Below are positions 9,638-19,321 of a stretch of 64,000 nt of DNA, piece by piece. This DNA comes from an uncultured Methanobrevibacter sp. (GTDB taxonomy: Archaea > Methanobacteriota > Methanobacteria > Methanobacteriales > Methanobacteriaceae). Under the pieces are notes generated by a model. That model was not told the DNA's origin. It was given only the letters and a program-made list of their open reading frames with translations, and searched no databases. Each line of letters begins with the position of its first letter. The stretch's first letter is position 1. The translations under genes and the position numbers were made by a program. The DNA is taken from the NCBI RefSeq assembly GCF_902769175.1, contig NZ_CACXNW010000013.1:32621-96620 (forward strand), given 5' to 3'.

Positions 9638-11077
9638 TTGAAAGATAAATGTGGTATTATTGGGATACATTCTAAAGAGACCTCTATGGATGTTTCTCAC
9701 TTGATTTATTACGGTTTGTATGCTTTACAGCACAGAGGACAAGAATCTGCAGGAATTGCAACTCATAATGTTAATTATGGCTTAAATTTCCACTGTGGAA
9801 TGGGTTTAGTAACTGATGTTTTTGATAATACATTACTTAACAGCTTAAGTGGAAATGTTGGTATTGGTCATGTAAGATATTCAACCACTGGCCAATCAAA
9901 AATTGAAAATTCACAGCCATTCTTTACTGAATTAGGTGATGGATTTATAGCTATGGGTCACAATGGAGATATTGTGAACTCTGGTTCCTTAAGAGATGAA
10001 TTAACTAAAAAAGGATATGAATTCCAATCTGACACCGATTCTGAAGTCGTCTGTTATTTGATTAAGGAAGAATTTGAAAATGAAAAGGACATTCTAAAAG
10101 TCATTGACACTGTTTCTCAAAAATTAATTGGTTCCTATTCATTAGTTATTTTAATCAATGATGAACTATATGTTTTAAGAGATCCTATGGCAATGAAACC
10201 TTTGATTTTAGGTCAAACTGATGATCATTTTGTAGTTGCATCCGAATCAGTTGCATTTGATGTAATAAATGCAGAAATCATACGTGATATGGAACCTGGT
10301 GAATTATTATACTTTAAGGACAATAAGGTCAATTCATATATTTTGCCATCTGCAAAAGGTTCCAGAAGAGCACATTGTATGTTTGAGTATGTTTACTTTG
10401 CTCGTCCTGACAGTATTATTGATGAAAAAAGCGTTTATGATACAAGGCTTAAAATCGGAGAAGCATTGTATAAGGAAAACCCTATTGAAGCAGATTTAGT
10501 ATTGCCTGTACCTGACTCATCCATTCCTGCAGCTATTGGATACGCAAGAGCTTCAGGAATTCCATTTGGTGAAGGTCTAATTAAAAACAGGTATGTTGGC
10601 AGAACATTCATTATGCCAACTCAAGAAGAACGTGAAATTGCAGTTAAGCTTAAATTAAATCCATTAAACCATGAATTAAAAGGAAAAAGAGTTGTTGTAA
10701 TCGATGACAGTATTGTTAGAGGAACAACTTCTGAATCCTTGGTTAGAATCCTTAAGGCAGCAGGTGCTGAAGAGGTTCATATGTTGATTGGCTGTCCTCC
10801 AGTTATTGCTCCATGTTTCTATGGTGTTGCTTTAGCTACTAAAGATGAATTGATTGCAGCTAATTTGGAAATTGAAGAAATCAGAAAGCAATTAGGTGCT
10901 GAAACTTTAGGATATATTAGTATTGAGTCTCTCATTGAAGCTATTGGCATGGACGGAGGAGACCTCTGTTTAGGCTGTATTACTGAAGACTATCCAACTG
11001 AGATACCTGATGATTTAGAGGCAGAGTCTTACTTAAGTTATATTCAAACTATAACCGGTCCAACAGATGAAGAGTAA
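9638..11077 (+). CDS. purF: Amidophosphoribosyltransferase
   Basis: Catalyses the first committed step of purine synthesis (PRPP plus glutamine to phosphoribosylamine). The 479-residue protein has a class II glutamine amidotransferase domain, with the nucleophile Cys at position 5 after a short propeptide (MKDK). The C-terminal phosphoribosyltransferase domain carries the PRPP loop [14 protein letters not shown] near residues 353-366. Cys residues in HCMFEY, GCPP and LCLGC match the ligands of the structural [4Fe-4S] cluster in Bacillus-type PurF. The start is TTG, chosen because GGAGA sits just upstream and because the frame gives the expected Cys position. Confidence 0.95.
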   Translation: MKDKCGIIGIHSKETSMDVSHLIYYGLYALQHRGQESAGIATHNVNYGLNFHCGMGLVTDVFDNTLLNSLSGNVGIGHVRYSTTGQSKIENSQPFFTELGDGFIAMGHNGDIVNSGSLRDELTKKGYEFQSDTDSEVVCYLIKEEFENEKDILKVIDTVSQKLIGSYSLVILINDELYVLRDPMAMKPLILGQTDDHFVVASESVAFDVINAEIIRDMEPGELLYFKDNKVNSYILPSAKGSRRAHCMFEYVYFARPDSIIDEKSVYDTRLKIGEALYKENPIEADLVLPVPDSSIPAAIGYARASGIPFGEGLIKNRYVGRTFIMPTQEEREIAVKLKLNPLNHELKGKRVVVIDDSIVRGTTSESLVRILKAAGAEEVHMLIGCPPVIAPCFYGVALATKDELIAANLEIEEIRKQLGAETLGYISIESLIEAIGMDGGDLCLGCITEDYPTEIPDDLEAESYLSYIQTITGPTDEE

Positions 11078-11095
11078 TTATTTAGCCTTTATGGT
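11066..11095 (+). other. purF stop region (start of 3' repeat)
   Basis: The stop codon of purF (11075-11077) lies within the first copy of the 34-bp repeat. No hairpin is present in this piece; the terminator lies about 100 bp further down. Confidence 0.4.
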
Positions 11096-11173
11096 TTTAA
11101 ATGAAGAGTGATGATTTGGTCTTTATGGTTTTTAATGAAGAGTAATGATTGACCTTTTTAGGTTTAGATGAAG
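11067..11173. repeat. 34-bp repeats anchored on the purF 3' end
   Basis: The last codons of purF (from 'atgaagagtaa', 11067) are repeated at 11101, 11135 and partly at 11168, spaced 34, 34 and 33 bp. The repeated piece thus includes the purF stop codon. Confidence 0.75.
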
Positions 11174-11195
11174 AAAAATTCTTCATCTTTTTTTG
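11166..11195 (+). terminator. Intrinsic-type terminator of purF
   Basis: A perfect 10-bp stem pairs 'agatgaagaa' (11166-11175) with 'ttcttcatct' (11179-11188) around an AAA loop, and runs directly into a T-tract. It is among the cleanest terminator-like hairpins in the window. Confidence 0.8.
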
Positions 11196-11284
11196 TTTTT
11201 TATTTTTAGCGTGAATTTTAATTTTAAATTGCATATTTTTTATTTATGAATTATTTTTAGAAATCTTTTTTATGAGTTGTTTTT

Positions 11285-12547
11285 ATGGTAGAACTATTAG
11301 CTCCTGCAGGAAATTTCATTTCATTAGCCAGTGCATTGAAAAATGGCGCTGATGCAGTTTATATTGGCTTGGAAGATGTCAATATGAGAATAAATGCAAG
11401 TAATTTTTCACTTGAAGACATTAGGAAGGCAAGTGAAATCACAAAGGAATATGGAGCTAAATTATATGTCTGCACAAATACCATAATGAAGGATGAAGAT
11501 GTTGAAAAGCTTCAACAGCAATTGCCTTATATTAAAGAGTATGGTGCAGATGGAATTATCCTATCTGACATTGCATTAATTGACTTGGCATGTGAAAATG
11601 GCCTTGAAGCTCATGTAAGCGTTCAGGAAAACACCACTAATTTTTATGCTTTAAAGACCTTGGAGAAATTAGGTGCCAAAAGGGCTATCCTGTCAAGGGA
11701 ATTGTCATTGGATGAAATAATGGAAATCACTAAAAAGCTTAAGAAGAGCAATTCCTCTATTGAAACTGAAGTTTTCATTCATGGTGCAATGTGTATGGCA
11801 ATCTCTGGAAGATGTTTCTTAAGCTATGGCCTTTATGGCAGAAGCGCTAATTGTGGAGATTGTTTGCAGCCATGCAGAAAGGAGTGGAGGTTAAGCTTTG
11901 AAGAGGATGAAAATGATGATGTCATTAATTTCTCTGAATGTGATGATGAATCCTTCATAATATCCAATTCATATGATGATTCATATAGGACAAATTTCTT
12001 CTCTCCAAAGGATATGGCTTTAATAGAGCATATTCCTGAGCTTATTGAAGCGGGAATTGATTCCTTTAAGATAGAGGGAAGGGCAAGATCTCCAGATTAT
12101 GTTGCAACAGCAGTTAAGGTTTATAGGGAAGCAATTGACTTATATCTGAAGGATCCTGAAAACTATAAGTATAATCCTCAATGGATGGAAGAGCTTATGA
12201 AGGTATTCAATAGAGGATTCGATACTGGATTCTACTTTAATATTCCTCATGAAATAAGCGAAAACAACCAATCCAAATTCATTAAAAAGGATATAGCGAA
12301 AGTGGTTAATTACTATAATAAAATCAAGGTTGCAGAACTTAGGATTTGGGATGATTTGGCTGTTGGTGATGAGATCATGATTCAAGGGCCGACTACCGGT
12401 TCCATTACTCATGTTATTGAATCTATGCAAATTGATGGAAAAGCTATTGAAAAGGCAGAAAAAGGTTCTAATGTAGCAATAGCAATTGATGAAAAGTTAA
12501 GGGAAAGCGATTTTGTATATAAGTTGATTCCTCGGGAAGAGAAATAA
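11285..12547 (+). CDS. Peptidase U32 family protein
   Basis: A 420-residue U32-family protein. It starts with the family's LLAPAGNFISLASALKNGADAVYIGL. It carries the U32 signature around residues 162-200: 'EVFIHGAMCMAISGRCFLSYGLYGR' followed by a Cys cluster, NCGDCLQPCRKEW. Characterised relatives are collagenase-like peptidases and tRNA/rRNA hydroxylation factors (TrhP, RlhA) that probably hold a metal or Fe-S site. An RNA-modification role is therefore as likely as proteolysis. An acidic insert (about residues 205-235) departs from the compact core. Confidence 0.85.
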   Translation: MVELLAPAGNFISLASALKNGADAVYIGLEDVNMRINASNFSLEDIRKASEITKEYGAKLYVCTNTIMKDEDVEKLQQQLPYIKEYGADGIILSDIALIDLACENGLEAHVSVQENTTNFYALKTLEKLGAKRAILSRELSLDEIMEITKKLKKSNSSIETEVFIHGAMCMAISGRCFLSYGLYGRSANCGDCLQPCRKEWRLSFEEDENDDVINFSECDDESFIISNSYDDSYRTNFFSPKDMALIEHIPELIEAGIDSFKIEGRARSPDYVATAVKVYREAIDLYLKDPENYKYNPQWMEELMKVFNRGFDTGFYFNIPHEISENNQSKFIKKDIAKVVNYYNKIKVAELRIWDDLAVGDEIMIQGPTTGSITHVIESMQIDGKAIEKAEKGSNVAIAIDEKLRESDFVYKLIPREEK

Positions 12548-12677
12548 TCATTAATGAATTTGAGGATTTTTTAGAAATTGATTTAGTGAAAAAATGAATT
12601 CAATTAAAATTAAAGAAAATATTAAATATTTGCATGTTTTAATTTTTATTATTTAATTTCTATTAACTGGTGTAAAG

Positions 12678-13481
12678 ATGAAAAGACAAAAGAAAATAGC
12701 TATTTATGGAAAAGGTGGTATTGGCAAAAGCACTACAGTGGCTAATATTGCAGCAGCTTATAGTGAAGATGATAAGAAGGTCATGGTAATTGGTTGTGAC
12801 CCTAAATCTGACACTACAAGAACATTGTGCGGTAAAAGAATTCCTACAATAGTTAATACACTTAAAGATAATAAAAAGCCTGAACTTTCCGATTTGGTTT
12901 TTGAAGGATTCAATCAGATCAAATGTGTTGAAAGTGGAGGTCCTGAACCTGGAGTAGGCTGTGCAGGACGTGGAGTTATAGTTGCCATGAAACGTTTAGA
13001 GAATTTAAATGCCTTTGATGAAGAATTTGATGTAATTCTTTATGATGTTTTAGGGGATGTTGTTTGTGGAGGTTTTTCAGTTCCTCTTAGAGAAGATTAT
13101 GCTGATGAAGTATTTATAGTATCTTCTGGAGAATATATGTCATTATATGCAGCAAACAATATTTCCAAAGGAATCAAAAAGCTAAAAGGAAACCTTGGAG
13201 GAATCATTTGCAATTGCAAAGGCATTGAAAATGAAGAGGAAATTGTAAGTTCCTTTGCAGAAAAGATCAACACTCAGGTTATTGGAGTTATAGGAAGAAT
13301 CAATTTGATTCAAAGAAGTGAATTGGATGCAAAAACAGTAGTTGAATATGCTCCTGAGTCAAATGAAGCGGAAGCTTATAGAAAATTGGCAAGTGACATT
13401 TTCATCAATGATAATTTCTCAACTCCTGAACCAATGGAAGATGAGGATTTTGAAAATTTCTTTAAGTCATTCTTAGATTAA
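12678..13481 (+). CDS. cfbC: Ni-sirohydrochlorin a,c-diamide reductive cyclase, NifH-like reductase component
   Basis: A NifH homologue in coenzyme F430 biosynthesis. It passes electrons with ATP hydrolysis to CfbD for reductive cyclisation of Ni-sirohydrochlorin a,c-diamide, and F430 is the cofactor of methyl-coenzyme M reductase. The P-loop GKGGIGKST is at residues 11-19. The two Cys that bridge the [4Fe-4S] cluster of the dimer lie in GVGCAGRG (near 95) and VVCGGFSVP (near 130). At 267 residues it is NifH-sized. CfbD is not in this window and no nif genes are nearby. The N-terminus KRQKKIAIYGKGG favours CfbC over nitrogenase NifH. Confidence 0.88.
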   Translation: MKRQKKIAIYGKGGIGKSTTVANIAAAYSEDDKKVMVIGCDPKSDTTRTLCGKRIPTIVNTLKDNKKPELSDLVFEGFNQIKCVESGGPEPGVGCAGRGVIVAMKRLENLNAFDEEFDVILYDVLGDVVCGGFSVPLREDYADEVFIVSSGEYMSLYAANNISKGIKKLKGNLGGIICNCKGIENEEEIVSSFAEKINTQVIGVIGRINLIQRSELDAKTVVEYAPESNEAEAYRKLASDIFINDNFSTPEPMEDEDFENFFKSFLD

Positions 13482-13596
13482 AGATTTATTATTTCATTTT
13501 TTATTAATTTTTAATATTCTTAAATTTCTTTTTTATGTTTTTTTTTTAATTATTTTGAAGATTAAATACTTTTATTCAAATCTGATTTTTTTAATA

Positions 13597-13726
13597 TTTT
13601 TTTTTAAATTCATACTTTTTAATATATAATTAGACTGAACTGATATGCTCAAATCATTTAATTTTTTTTTAAATTCATACTTTTTAATATATAATTAAAC
13701 TGAACTGATATGCTCAAATCATTTAA
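13597..13726. repeat. 65-bp tandem duplication
   Basis: Copies at 13597-13661 and 13662-13726 differ at a single position (tagactg versus taaactg). The unit contains 'actgaactgatatgctcaaa', which is less AT-pure than the surroundings. The rest of 13482-13876 is AT-rich and holds the promoter of the membrane-protein gene downstream. Confidence 0.9.
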
Positions 13727-13876
13727 TTTTTTGAAAAAATAGTAATTTTTATGTATAATTTAAAGAAAATTCCCAATTTTATTATTTACATTTAAATAGT
13801 AGTACTTATATAGTAATAATGTCTGAAAAGATATTATTAAATTAAAAATATAAAATTAATTTTTTAGGTGTTAAAT

Positions 13877-14593
13877 ATGGATATAACTGAAATTATAGGA
13901 GATGCAATTGCATATCCTTTACATAATGTAAAAGCATTAGTACTTTATATGCTTATTGGTATAATTGCCGGAATTTTAGGTGCGGGAAGCCTTATTGCGA
14001 TGATTCCTCAAGCAAGTAACAATCATATTATTGCTGCAGGAGGATTAGGATTTATTGGAATATTAGTAATAATCATTGGTGCATTATTAATTTCCGGATA
14101 TGGTTTAGATATTGTTAAATTTGGTATTGAAAGAAGAGACGATGCTCCAGGCATTGACCTTGTAAGACAAGTTTCAAATGCTATCAAAGTACTTATTGTT
14201 GGTCTTGTTTATTATATAGTTCCAGCAGTTATTGCATGGTTATTATTAACTCTCTTAGGTAAAGGTATTTTAACCTTAATCGTTGTTCTTGTATTATACA
14301 TTGTCTTTGCATTTGCTGAATTTATGGCAGTATGTAGATTAGCAAAATATGATAGTTTAGGAGCAGCTCTCTCTATCGGTGATGCTATTTCTGATATATC
14401 AGAAGTAGGTATGTTAAAAGTTCTCATAACTATTATTGCAGTTTTCGTCATTTGTTTACTTGTTGCATTTATCTTTATGGTAGTTTATGCTTATCATAAT
14501 ATAATTGGCGGAATATTACTCGGTATATTAGGAGTTTATGCAACATTCTTCTATAACAGAGCAATTGGGTTATTATACTCTGATGTAAACTAA
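13877..14593 (+). CDS. DUF4013-type integral membrane protein
   Basis: A 238-residue membrane protein with about six hydrophobic segments (near residues 20-45, 55-80, 105-125, 130-155, 180-205 and 207-225), resembling the DUF4013 family common in methanogens. Function is unknown. I chose the ATG at 13877 because AGGTG at 13866-13870 is correctly spaced for it. The GTG at 13868, three codons earlier, lies inside that ribosome site. Confidence 0.75.
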   Translation: MDITEIIGDAIAYPLHNVKALVLYMLIGIIAGILGAGSLIAMIPQASNNHIIAAGGLGFIGILVIIIGALLISGYGLDIVKFGIERRDDAPGIDLVRQVSNAIKVLIVGLVYYIVPAVIAWLLLTLLGKGILTLIVVLVLYIVFAFAEFMAVCRLAKYDSLGAALSIGDAISDISEVGMLKVLITIIAVFVICLLVAFIFMVVYAYHNIIGGILLGILGVYATFFYNRAIGLLYSDVN

Positions 14594-14623
14594 ATAACCC
14601 TTTTTCTTTTTTTTTATTTTTTG

Positions 14624-14724
14624 CTTTTTTTATTATTAATTAATCTTTTTTTTAAAATAGTTTAAATTTTTATTTTTTTGTTTTTTTATTATTAATTAAT
14701 CTTTTTTTTAAAATAGTTTAAATT
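14624..14724. repeat. 57-bp duplication covering the 3' end of the DUF123 gene
   Basis: The stretch 'tttttttattattaattaat' plus 'aaaatagtttaaat' occurs near 14624-14667 and again near 14681-14724, an offset of 57 bp. The second copy contains the stop and last codons of the minus-strand gene starting at 15138. Confidence 0.8.
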
Positions 14725-15138
14725 ATAATATTTCATGTTTAGATTATCATATGCACTTTTTACAGAATTTACAGCATCTCTTTTTCTTTTAAAATAAATT
14801 AAATGGGAATTGCAATTGCAATCAGAACATCCGAATTTTGGAACACCTTCTCCATTTTCAGCTATTATGGCTGCCAGATCACATTCTATCTTCTTATCTG
14901 AAATATTATAGAGAACATCCCTTATTTCACTGCTTTCATTTTTCAACAGATAATCTATATGCCAATGAAGTTTCTTCTCATCAGATAAATGTCTATTGAT
15001 TCTTGCTACAATTGAATTCATTGCTGAACCTATGTAAACATAGTATCCTTTCTTAAATTTATGGTCTTGATATAGATGCCCTATATTAAGTTTCTCACTT
15101 TTTTTCATAGATATAATTAAACAGTAGCAACCTTTCAT
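14692..15138 (-). CDS. DUF123 / GIY-YIG-like nuclease-family protein
   Basis: A 148-residue protein of the DUF123 family, relatives of GIY-YIG nucleases. It begins '[20 protein letters not shown]', has '[23 protein letters not shown]' near residues 29-52 (the GYYVYIGSA core) and HWHIDYLL near 58. It has a Cys-rich stretch, [12 protein letters not shown], near residues 102-113. Archaeal members are uncharacterised, and DNA or RNA cleavage is only inferred. The last seven or eight residues are encoded inside a duplicated 57-bp repeat. No clear ribosome site is visible. Confidence 0.8.
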   Translation of the reverse strand: MKGCYCLIISMKKSEKLNIGHLYQDHKFKKGYYVYIGSAMNSIVARINRHLSDEKKLHWHIDYLLKNESSEIRDVLYNISDKKIECDLAAIIAENGEGVPKFGCSDCNCNSHLIYFKRKRDAVNSVKSAYDNLNMKYYNLNYFKKKIN

Positions 15139-15234
15139 AATTTAACAACTTTTGTATTTATCTTTAATATAATTGGTGGTAATTATTATTTAATAGATTC
15201 ATTGAGTTAGTGCATTTGTGATTATGTGTAAATC

Positions 15235-15576
15235 TTAATTATCAGAGCCTTTTAGATTTTTTAGTGCATCTTTATTGTTTTCAAAAATCATTCTGATTTT
15301 TTCACATTCTTCCAATTCTCCACAATCACCACATGTTTCATATTTTTTAGTTGAAGCGCATTTTCTTATAGGGCAAATTGAATCACAGAATGGAGTTTTC
15401 ACTCCATCTATTCGACATCCTACACAGTTGATCATTTCAGGACTTATTTCAACAGCATTCAGTTCGCTCCAAAGCTTTGCAACTTTTTCACGTAGTTCAT
15501 TGTCATCATTTACTCTTGCAATGCGGGCTTCACAAGTTTCACAATCTAATCCACAATATCCAATGTATTCATTCAT
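15235..15576 (-). CDS. DUF3795-type Cys-rich protein
   Basis: A 113-residue protein with many paired cysteines: YCGLDCETC near residues 7-15, NCVGCR near 50, FCDSICPIRKC near 63-73 and TCGDCGELEEC near 81-91. This pattern matches DUF3795, a family of predicted metal-binding proteins in anaerobes. The role is unknown. It lies on the minus strand between the DUF123 and DUF1848 genes, and the three may be a transcription unit. Confidence 0.8.
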   Translation of the reverse strand: MNEYIGYCGLDCETCEARIARVNDDNELREKVAKLWSELNAVEISPEMINCVGCRIDGVKTPFCDSICPIRKCASTKKYETCGDCGELEECEKIRMIFENNKDALKNLKGSDN

Positions 15577-15611
15577 GATACCATTCCCTTTTGGTTTTTC
15601 TATAATTTATT

Positions 15612-16550
15612 TTAAAATAATTTGGTTTGCTTAGTCTTTTCATTAGTTATAAGGCTTTCTTGTTTTCTTTCAATGATTATGTCGTCTTCCTTGACATCTC
15701 CAATTAAAAGAGAAGATTTTGGATTATGAAGTTTCAAATTCCTTTTGACTATTTTTTTATTTGAATTGGCATAACAGTATAGGCATCCATGATTGCATGT
15801 GTTGTATTCACCTATATCATTATTCAAAAGGCAATAGCACTCTCCATTTCTTGCCTTCTGTTTAGTGATCTTTAGATTTTTATTTATTACTCTTTCAATT
15901 ACCTCTTTTGTCATGCATCCGCTTGAATCTATTCCAAATTTTTCCAATTCCCTTCCTTCAACGCATGTTTTGACTTTAATATTGTATTTTTTCCCAATTT
16001 TGGCAAATTCTTCTCCAAGCTTTAGTCTTTCTGATCGGTTCACTTCATTTGCTTCTGGAAAATTGCGTTTTGTCTTTTCATATAAGTCAATAAAGCTTAT
16101 GATGGCTTCAGTTGTATAATCGGATAATGAGTTAAGAATATATTCAAATGATTCTATATGATGTTCTAAAGTGTATTTTTCATTGATGAAAATCGGGTCA
16201 TACCTTAATGATACACTTGACTTTCCTAATTTCTTTGAAAGGATTTTGAAGCTTTCTAAAACTTCATTTGCTGGTGGAACATTAGGTTCTATCTCTTTTT
16301 CATAATTGTTGATTGTTATATGCCAATATTGATTGAACTTATCTATCTTTTCAAGATTTTCAAGCATTGGCTTTGGATTTTTAGTGCAGAACATTATGCA
16401 ATCTATTAATTCTGGATTTAATTTATAGCTGTAGATTTGGTTTTTTGCATAGGGATTTCTTACATATACGAATCCTTCATCTATTCTATTATAGAACCAT
16501 TCACTAAAGAATCCTGGAATGTCTGTTCTTAAGCCAGTATTTAGAATCAT
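15612..16550 (-). CDS. DUF1848 family protein (radical-SAM-like, C-terminal Fe-S motif)
   Basis: A 312-residue protein matching DUF1848. The N-terminus reads 'LRTDIPGFFSEWFYNRIDEG', followed by DCIMFCTKNPKPML near residues 50-63. At the C-terminus a motif CNHGCLYCYA (near residues 252-261, CxxxCxxC) is a likely [4Fe-4S] or SAM-cluster site, unusual in being C-terminal. Function is not known. It is the first gene of the minus-strand group 14692-16550. Confidence 0.8.
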   Translation of the reverse strand: MILNTGLRTDIPGFFSEWFYNRIDEGFVYVRNPYAKNQIYSYKLNPELIDCIMFCTKNPKPMLENLEKIDKFNQYWHITINNYEKEIEPNVPPANEVLESFKILSKKLGKSSVSLRYDPIFINEKYTLEHHIESFEYILNSLSDYTTEAIISFIDLYEKTKRNFPEANEVNRSERLKLGEEFAKIGKKYNIKVKTCVEGRELEKFGIDSSGCMTKEVIERVINKNLKITKQKARNGECYCLLNNDIGEYNTCNHGCLYCYANSNKKIVKRNLKLHNPKSSLLIGDVKEDDIIIERKQESLITNEKTKQTKLF

Positions 16551-16709
16551 TAAAATCTCCTTTTTTCAATAATATTTTTTTATATTTGGTTTTTTCTGTT
16601 ATTTATTTTAGGTTTTAATTTGATTTTTTTATTTTTTGATTATCTATTATTTTATTTATTTTAGGTTTTTTAAAAATATTTTTATAAAATAATTGCTATA
16701 TTTCTTATT

Positions 16710-17123
16710 ATGAATTTTAAAATTAGGGCAAAGGGACATAAGAACATATTGTCTCAACATAAATCCACCTTTGAAATAACCAAGGATAAGGATTTGACTT
16801 TATCTGGAGATTGCATAATCGGTTTAGGCATTGATAAATCAATGGAAAACTTTCCAGATGATTTTAAGGAAAAATTGGCAAATGATGATACTAAAGTCAT
16901 AGTGGAGCTAAAGACTCCAAATGCATATGACAAGATAGAAGGTTTTGGACATCATGATTTAAGTCTTTCCCATCCTACAGACATTGTTTGCAGAAAAAGC
17001 ACTTTTATATGTTCCAGAACTTTAATGATTAAATCTGATAAGGCAGCTATTGATTTAAACAGGGAATTAGTTGAAGACTTGGCTAATGGTGAATCTATGG
17101 AAGTCAATATTAAACTTCTATAA
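16710..17123 (+). CDS. DUF371 family protein
   Basis: A 137-residue archaeal protein resembling DUF371: 'MNFKIRAKGHKNILSQHKST' at the start, then GDCIIGLGIDKS near residue 34 and the central GFGHHDLSLSHPTDIVCRKS near 80-99. The structure appears beta-rich and the function is unknown. There is no recognisable ribosome site before the ATG, so a short or leaderless transcript is possible. Confidence 0.8.
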   Translation: MNFKIRAKGHKNILSQHKSTFEITKDKDLTLSGDCIIGLGIDKSMENFPDDFKEKLANDDTKVIVELKTPNAYDKIEGFGHHDLSLSHPTDIVCRKSTFICSRTLMIKSDKAAIDLNRELVEDLANGESMEVNIKLL

Positions 17124-17232
17124 TTTTAATGACTGTTTAATTGTTTTTTTATTTATTTTTGTAGTAAGGTTTAAATAATATAATAAACATACTATATAGT
17201 ACTGTATTATTAATATAACTGCTTATTTTTAT

Positions 17233-17316
<84 letters not shown>

Positions 17317-17441
17317 CTTTTTGTAATTTATTTCATTCTGCTTTTTTTAGATTTTATATTTAACAATGTTTTATTCTTTTTTTAATTGCTTTTTTCATCA
17401 AATTTATATATTTTTATTAATAAAATATTATTATAATAAAT

Positions 17442-17585
17442 TAGTAATTCCCTTGAATTGCTATTTTAATTATATTAATAACTTAGTAATTCATTTAAAT
17501 TGCTATTTTAATTATTTATTAAATTAGTAATTGCTTTGTATTGCTATTTTAATTATTTTAAATTAGTAATCCATTTGAATTGCTA
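17442..17585. promoter_or_regulatory. Four phased 22-bp semi-palindromes upstream of galU
   Basis: Sites at 17442-17463, 17484-17505, 17525-17546 and 17564-17585 each read tagtaattc-N4-gaattgcta or a close variant, an imperfect inverted repeat. They start 42, 41 and 39 bp apart, near four helical turns. They may be operators for a dimeric regulator, or simply a tandem duplication that happens to contain a palindrome. Bases 17317-17441 hold nothing else recognisable. Confidence 0.5.
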
Positions 17586-17638
17586 TTTGAACTATTAAAA
17601 TTAATCAATTCAAAAATATATTTACTTGAGGTGAAATG

Positions 17639-18490
17639 ATGAAAGCAGTAATTCCTGCAGCAGGTTTAGGTACAAGATTTTTACCTGCTACAAAGGCCCA
17701 ACCAAAAGAAATGTTGCCTGTTTATGATAAGCCAACAATTCAATATGTGATAGAAGAATCTGTAAATTCTGCTGTTGACGATATATTGATTATTACAGGT
17801 AAAGGTAAAAGATCAATTGAAGACCATTTTGACAGGTCTTTTGAATTAGAGCATCATTTGAAAACTAAAGGAAAAGAAGACTTTTTAAAGGAAATTGAAT
17901 ATATTTCTGGATTAGCTGATATTCACTTTATAAGACAGAAGAAGCAAAAAGGACTTGGTGATGCAATTTACTGTGCAAAGAAACATGTAGGAAATGATCC
18001 TTTTGTTGTCATGTTAGGGGACACAATCACTAAAGACACTGTTCCATGCACTAAGCAACTGATTAACATTTATGAAAAATATGACAAGTCAGTTATTGCA
18101 TTGCAGGAAGTTCCTGATGAAAAGGTTGAAAGATATGGTATTATTGGCGGTGAAGAGATAGAAAATGCCATTTATAAAATTGACAAGCTTGTTGAAAAGC
18201 CACCTCTTCGTGTAGCTCCAAGTAATTTAGCTATTATGGGAAGATATGTTCTCACTCCTGACATTTTCGATTGCATTGAAGATGTGGAGCCAGGTTATGG
18301 TGGAGAAATCCAATTGACTGATGCATTATCCAAATTGGATGAGATTTATGGACAAGTGTTTAAAGGAAAAACCTACGATATAGGTAATCGTATGGATTGG
18401 CTAAAAACTTCTTTAATGTTTGCTTTAGAGAATGACAAGGATAGGGAGGAAATTTTATCCTTCCTTCGTGATGAAGTGGGCAAATATTAA
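17639..18490 (+). CDS. galU: UTP-glucose-1-phosphate uridylyltransferase
   Basis: Makes UDP-glucose, the precursor for GalE and for envelope glycans. The 283-residue nucleotidyltransferase begins KAVIPAAGLGTRFLPATKAQPKEMLP (signature GxGTRxLPxTK...PKEMLP). It has VVMLGDT near residue 122, LVEKP near 183 and the C-terminal GKTYDIGNRMDWL. Two adjacent ATGs exist (17636, 17639). I prefer the second because GAGGTGA ends at 17634, only one base from the first. It heads a surface-sugar group with the genes to 21035. Confidence 0.93.
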   Translation: MKAVIPAAGLGTRFLPATKAQPKEMLPVYDKPTIQYVIEESVNSAVDDILIITGKGKRSIEDHFDRSFELEHHLKTKGKEDFLKEIEYISGLADIHFIRQKKQKGLGDAIYCAKKHVGNDPFVVMLGDTITKDTVPCTKQLINIYEKYDKSVIALQEVPDEKVERYGIIGGEEIENAIYKIDKLVEKPPLRVAPSNLAIMGRYVLTPDIFDCIEDVEPGYGGEIQLTDALSKLDEIYGQVFKGKTYDIGNRMDWLKTSLMFALENDKDREEILSFLRDEVGKY

Positions 18491-18624
18491 TTAGAAATTT
18501 TCTAGTTTGTTTGCATAGATTAGTTAAAACATTATTGTTTTGCTTTATTTGCTAAATCTATGCAAATCTAAATTACAATTTTCATTAAATTTTAAATTCA
18601 TTGCTTAATATTGCATGTGATTAA

Positions 18625-19170
18625 ATGATTGATAAAAAGAGTCCTGAGGAAGAAATAGAAGAGCTAAAGATGCAGCTTTCCCAGTACCGTAAGGAAAATC
18701 GTGTTCTTAAGGAAAGATGTGAATCCTATGAGGATAGGATAGAGCATTTTGCAATTGAAAGGGAAAAGCTTTCCCGAGACATTATGCGGTTTGAATCTTT
18801 GGAATTGGAAGTTAGGCAATATGACATCGAAGAATTGGCTTTTGAAACTCAAAAACTAAAACATAGGATAGATATTCTTAGGCGATATCTTGATTCTGAA
18901 AGGACTGACAATGAAAAGCTTAATGAATATGTTAATAAGTTAACAAAAGACTTGAATGATGCCAATTATGAAATTGCCGGTTTGGAAAGAGATTTAAGGA
19001 AATCAAGAATTCGCCAAAATCAAAGAACATTCTCTTTAGAGAATCGTTTGGATATAGCATATACTAAAATGGCACAGTTGAAGTTCACTTTAAATGAATA
19101 TGATGATTTGGGATTTTTTGCAAGATTACGTGGCAAAAAACCTAAAAGCTATGACGATATTGATAAATAA
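18625..19170 (+). CDS. Coiled-coil protein of unknown function
   Basis: A 181-residue, almost entirely helical and charged protein, with heptad patterns from about residue 5 to 155 (for example 'EEIEELKMQLSQYRKENRVLKERCESYEDR' as read across residues 8-37, given here only as landmark pieces EEIEELKMQL and RENRVLKERC-like heptads). It has no signal peptide or membrane segment. It lies between galU and an epimerase on the same strand, so it may scaffold sugar-modifying enzymes. That is inference from position only. Confidence 0.65.
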   Translation: MIDKKSPEEEIEELKMQLSQYRKENRVLKERCESYEDRIEHFAIEREKLSRDIMRFESLELEVRQYDIEELAFETQKLKHRIDILRRYLDSERTDNEKLNEYVNKLTKDLNDANYEIAGLERDLRKSRIRQNQRTFSLENRLDIAYTKMAQLKFTLNEYDDLGFFARLRGKKPKSYDDIDK

Positions 19171-19290
19171 GTTTTATTTATGTGTTTTAGATATTGGTAG
19201 GTAAGTTTTATTTATTTTTGTATTTTAGACAGATAAATAAGTTTATTTATTTTTGTATTTTAGACATTGGTAGATAAGTTTTATTGATTT
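19163..19290. repeat. Degenerate ~35-bp repeats between coiled-coil gene and epimerase
   Basis: Units of the type 'gataaataagttttatttat' plus 'tttttgtattttagac' recur about four times. The first copy includes the stop codon of the coiled-coil gene. Confidence 0.65.
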
Positions 19291-19321
19291 TTATATTATA
19301 ATTGATTGGAAAGGTGTTTTA

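Noticed and set aside
11117..11125. 'gtgatga' as a C box of another C/D sRNA in the purF tail
   Set aside because: No box D or matching C' is at a proper distance, and the motif arises from the 34-bp repeat.
12678..13481. Nitrogenase iron protein (NifH)
   Set aside because: There are no nifDK, nifI or molybdenum cofactor genes nearby, and the N-terminus fits the F430-pathway homologue CfbC.
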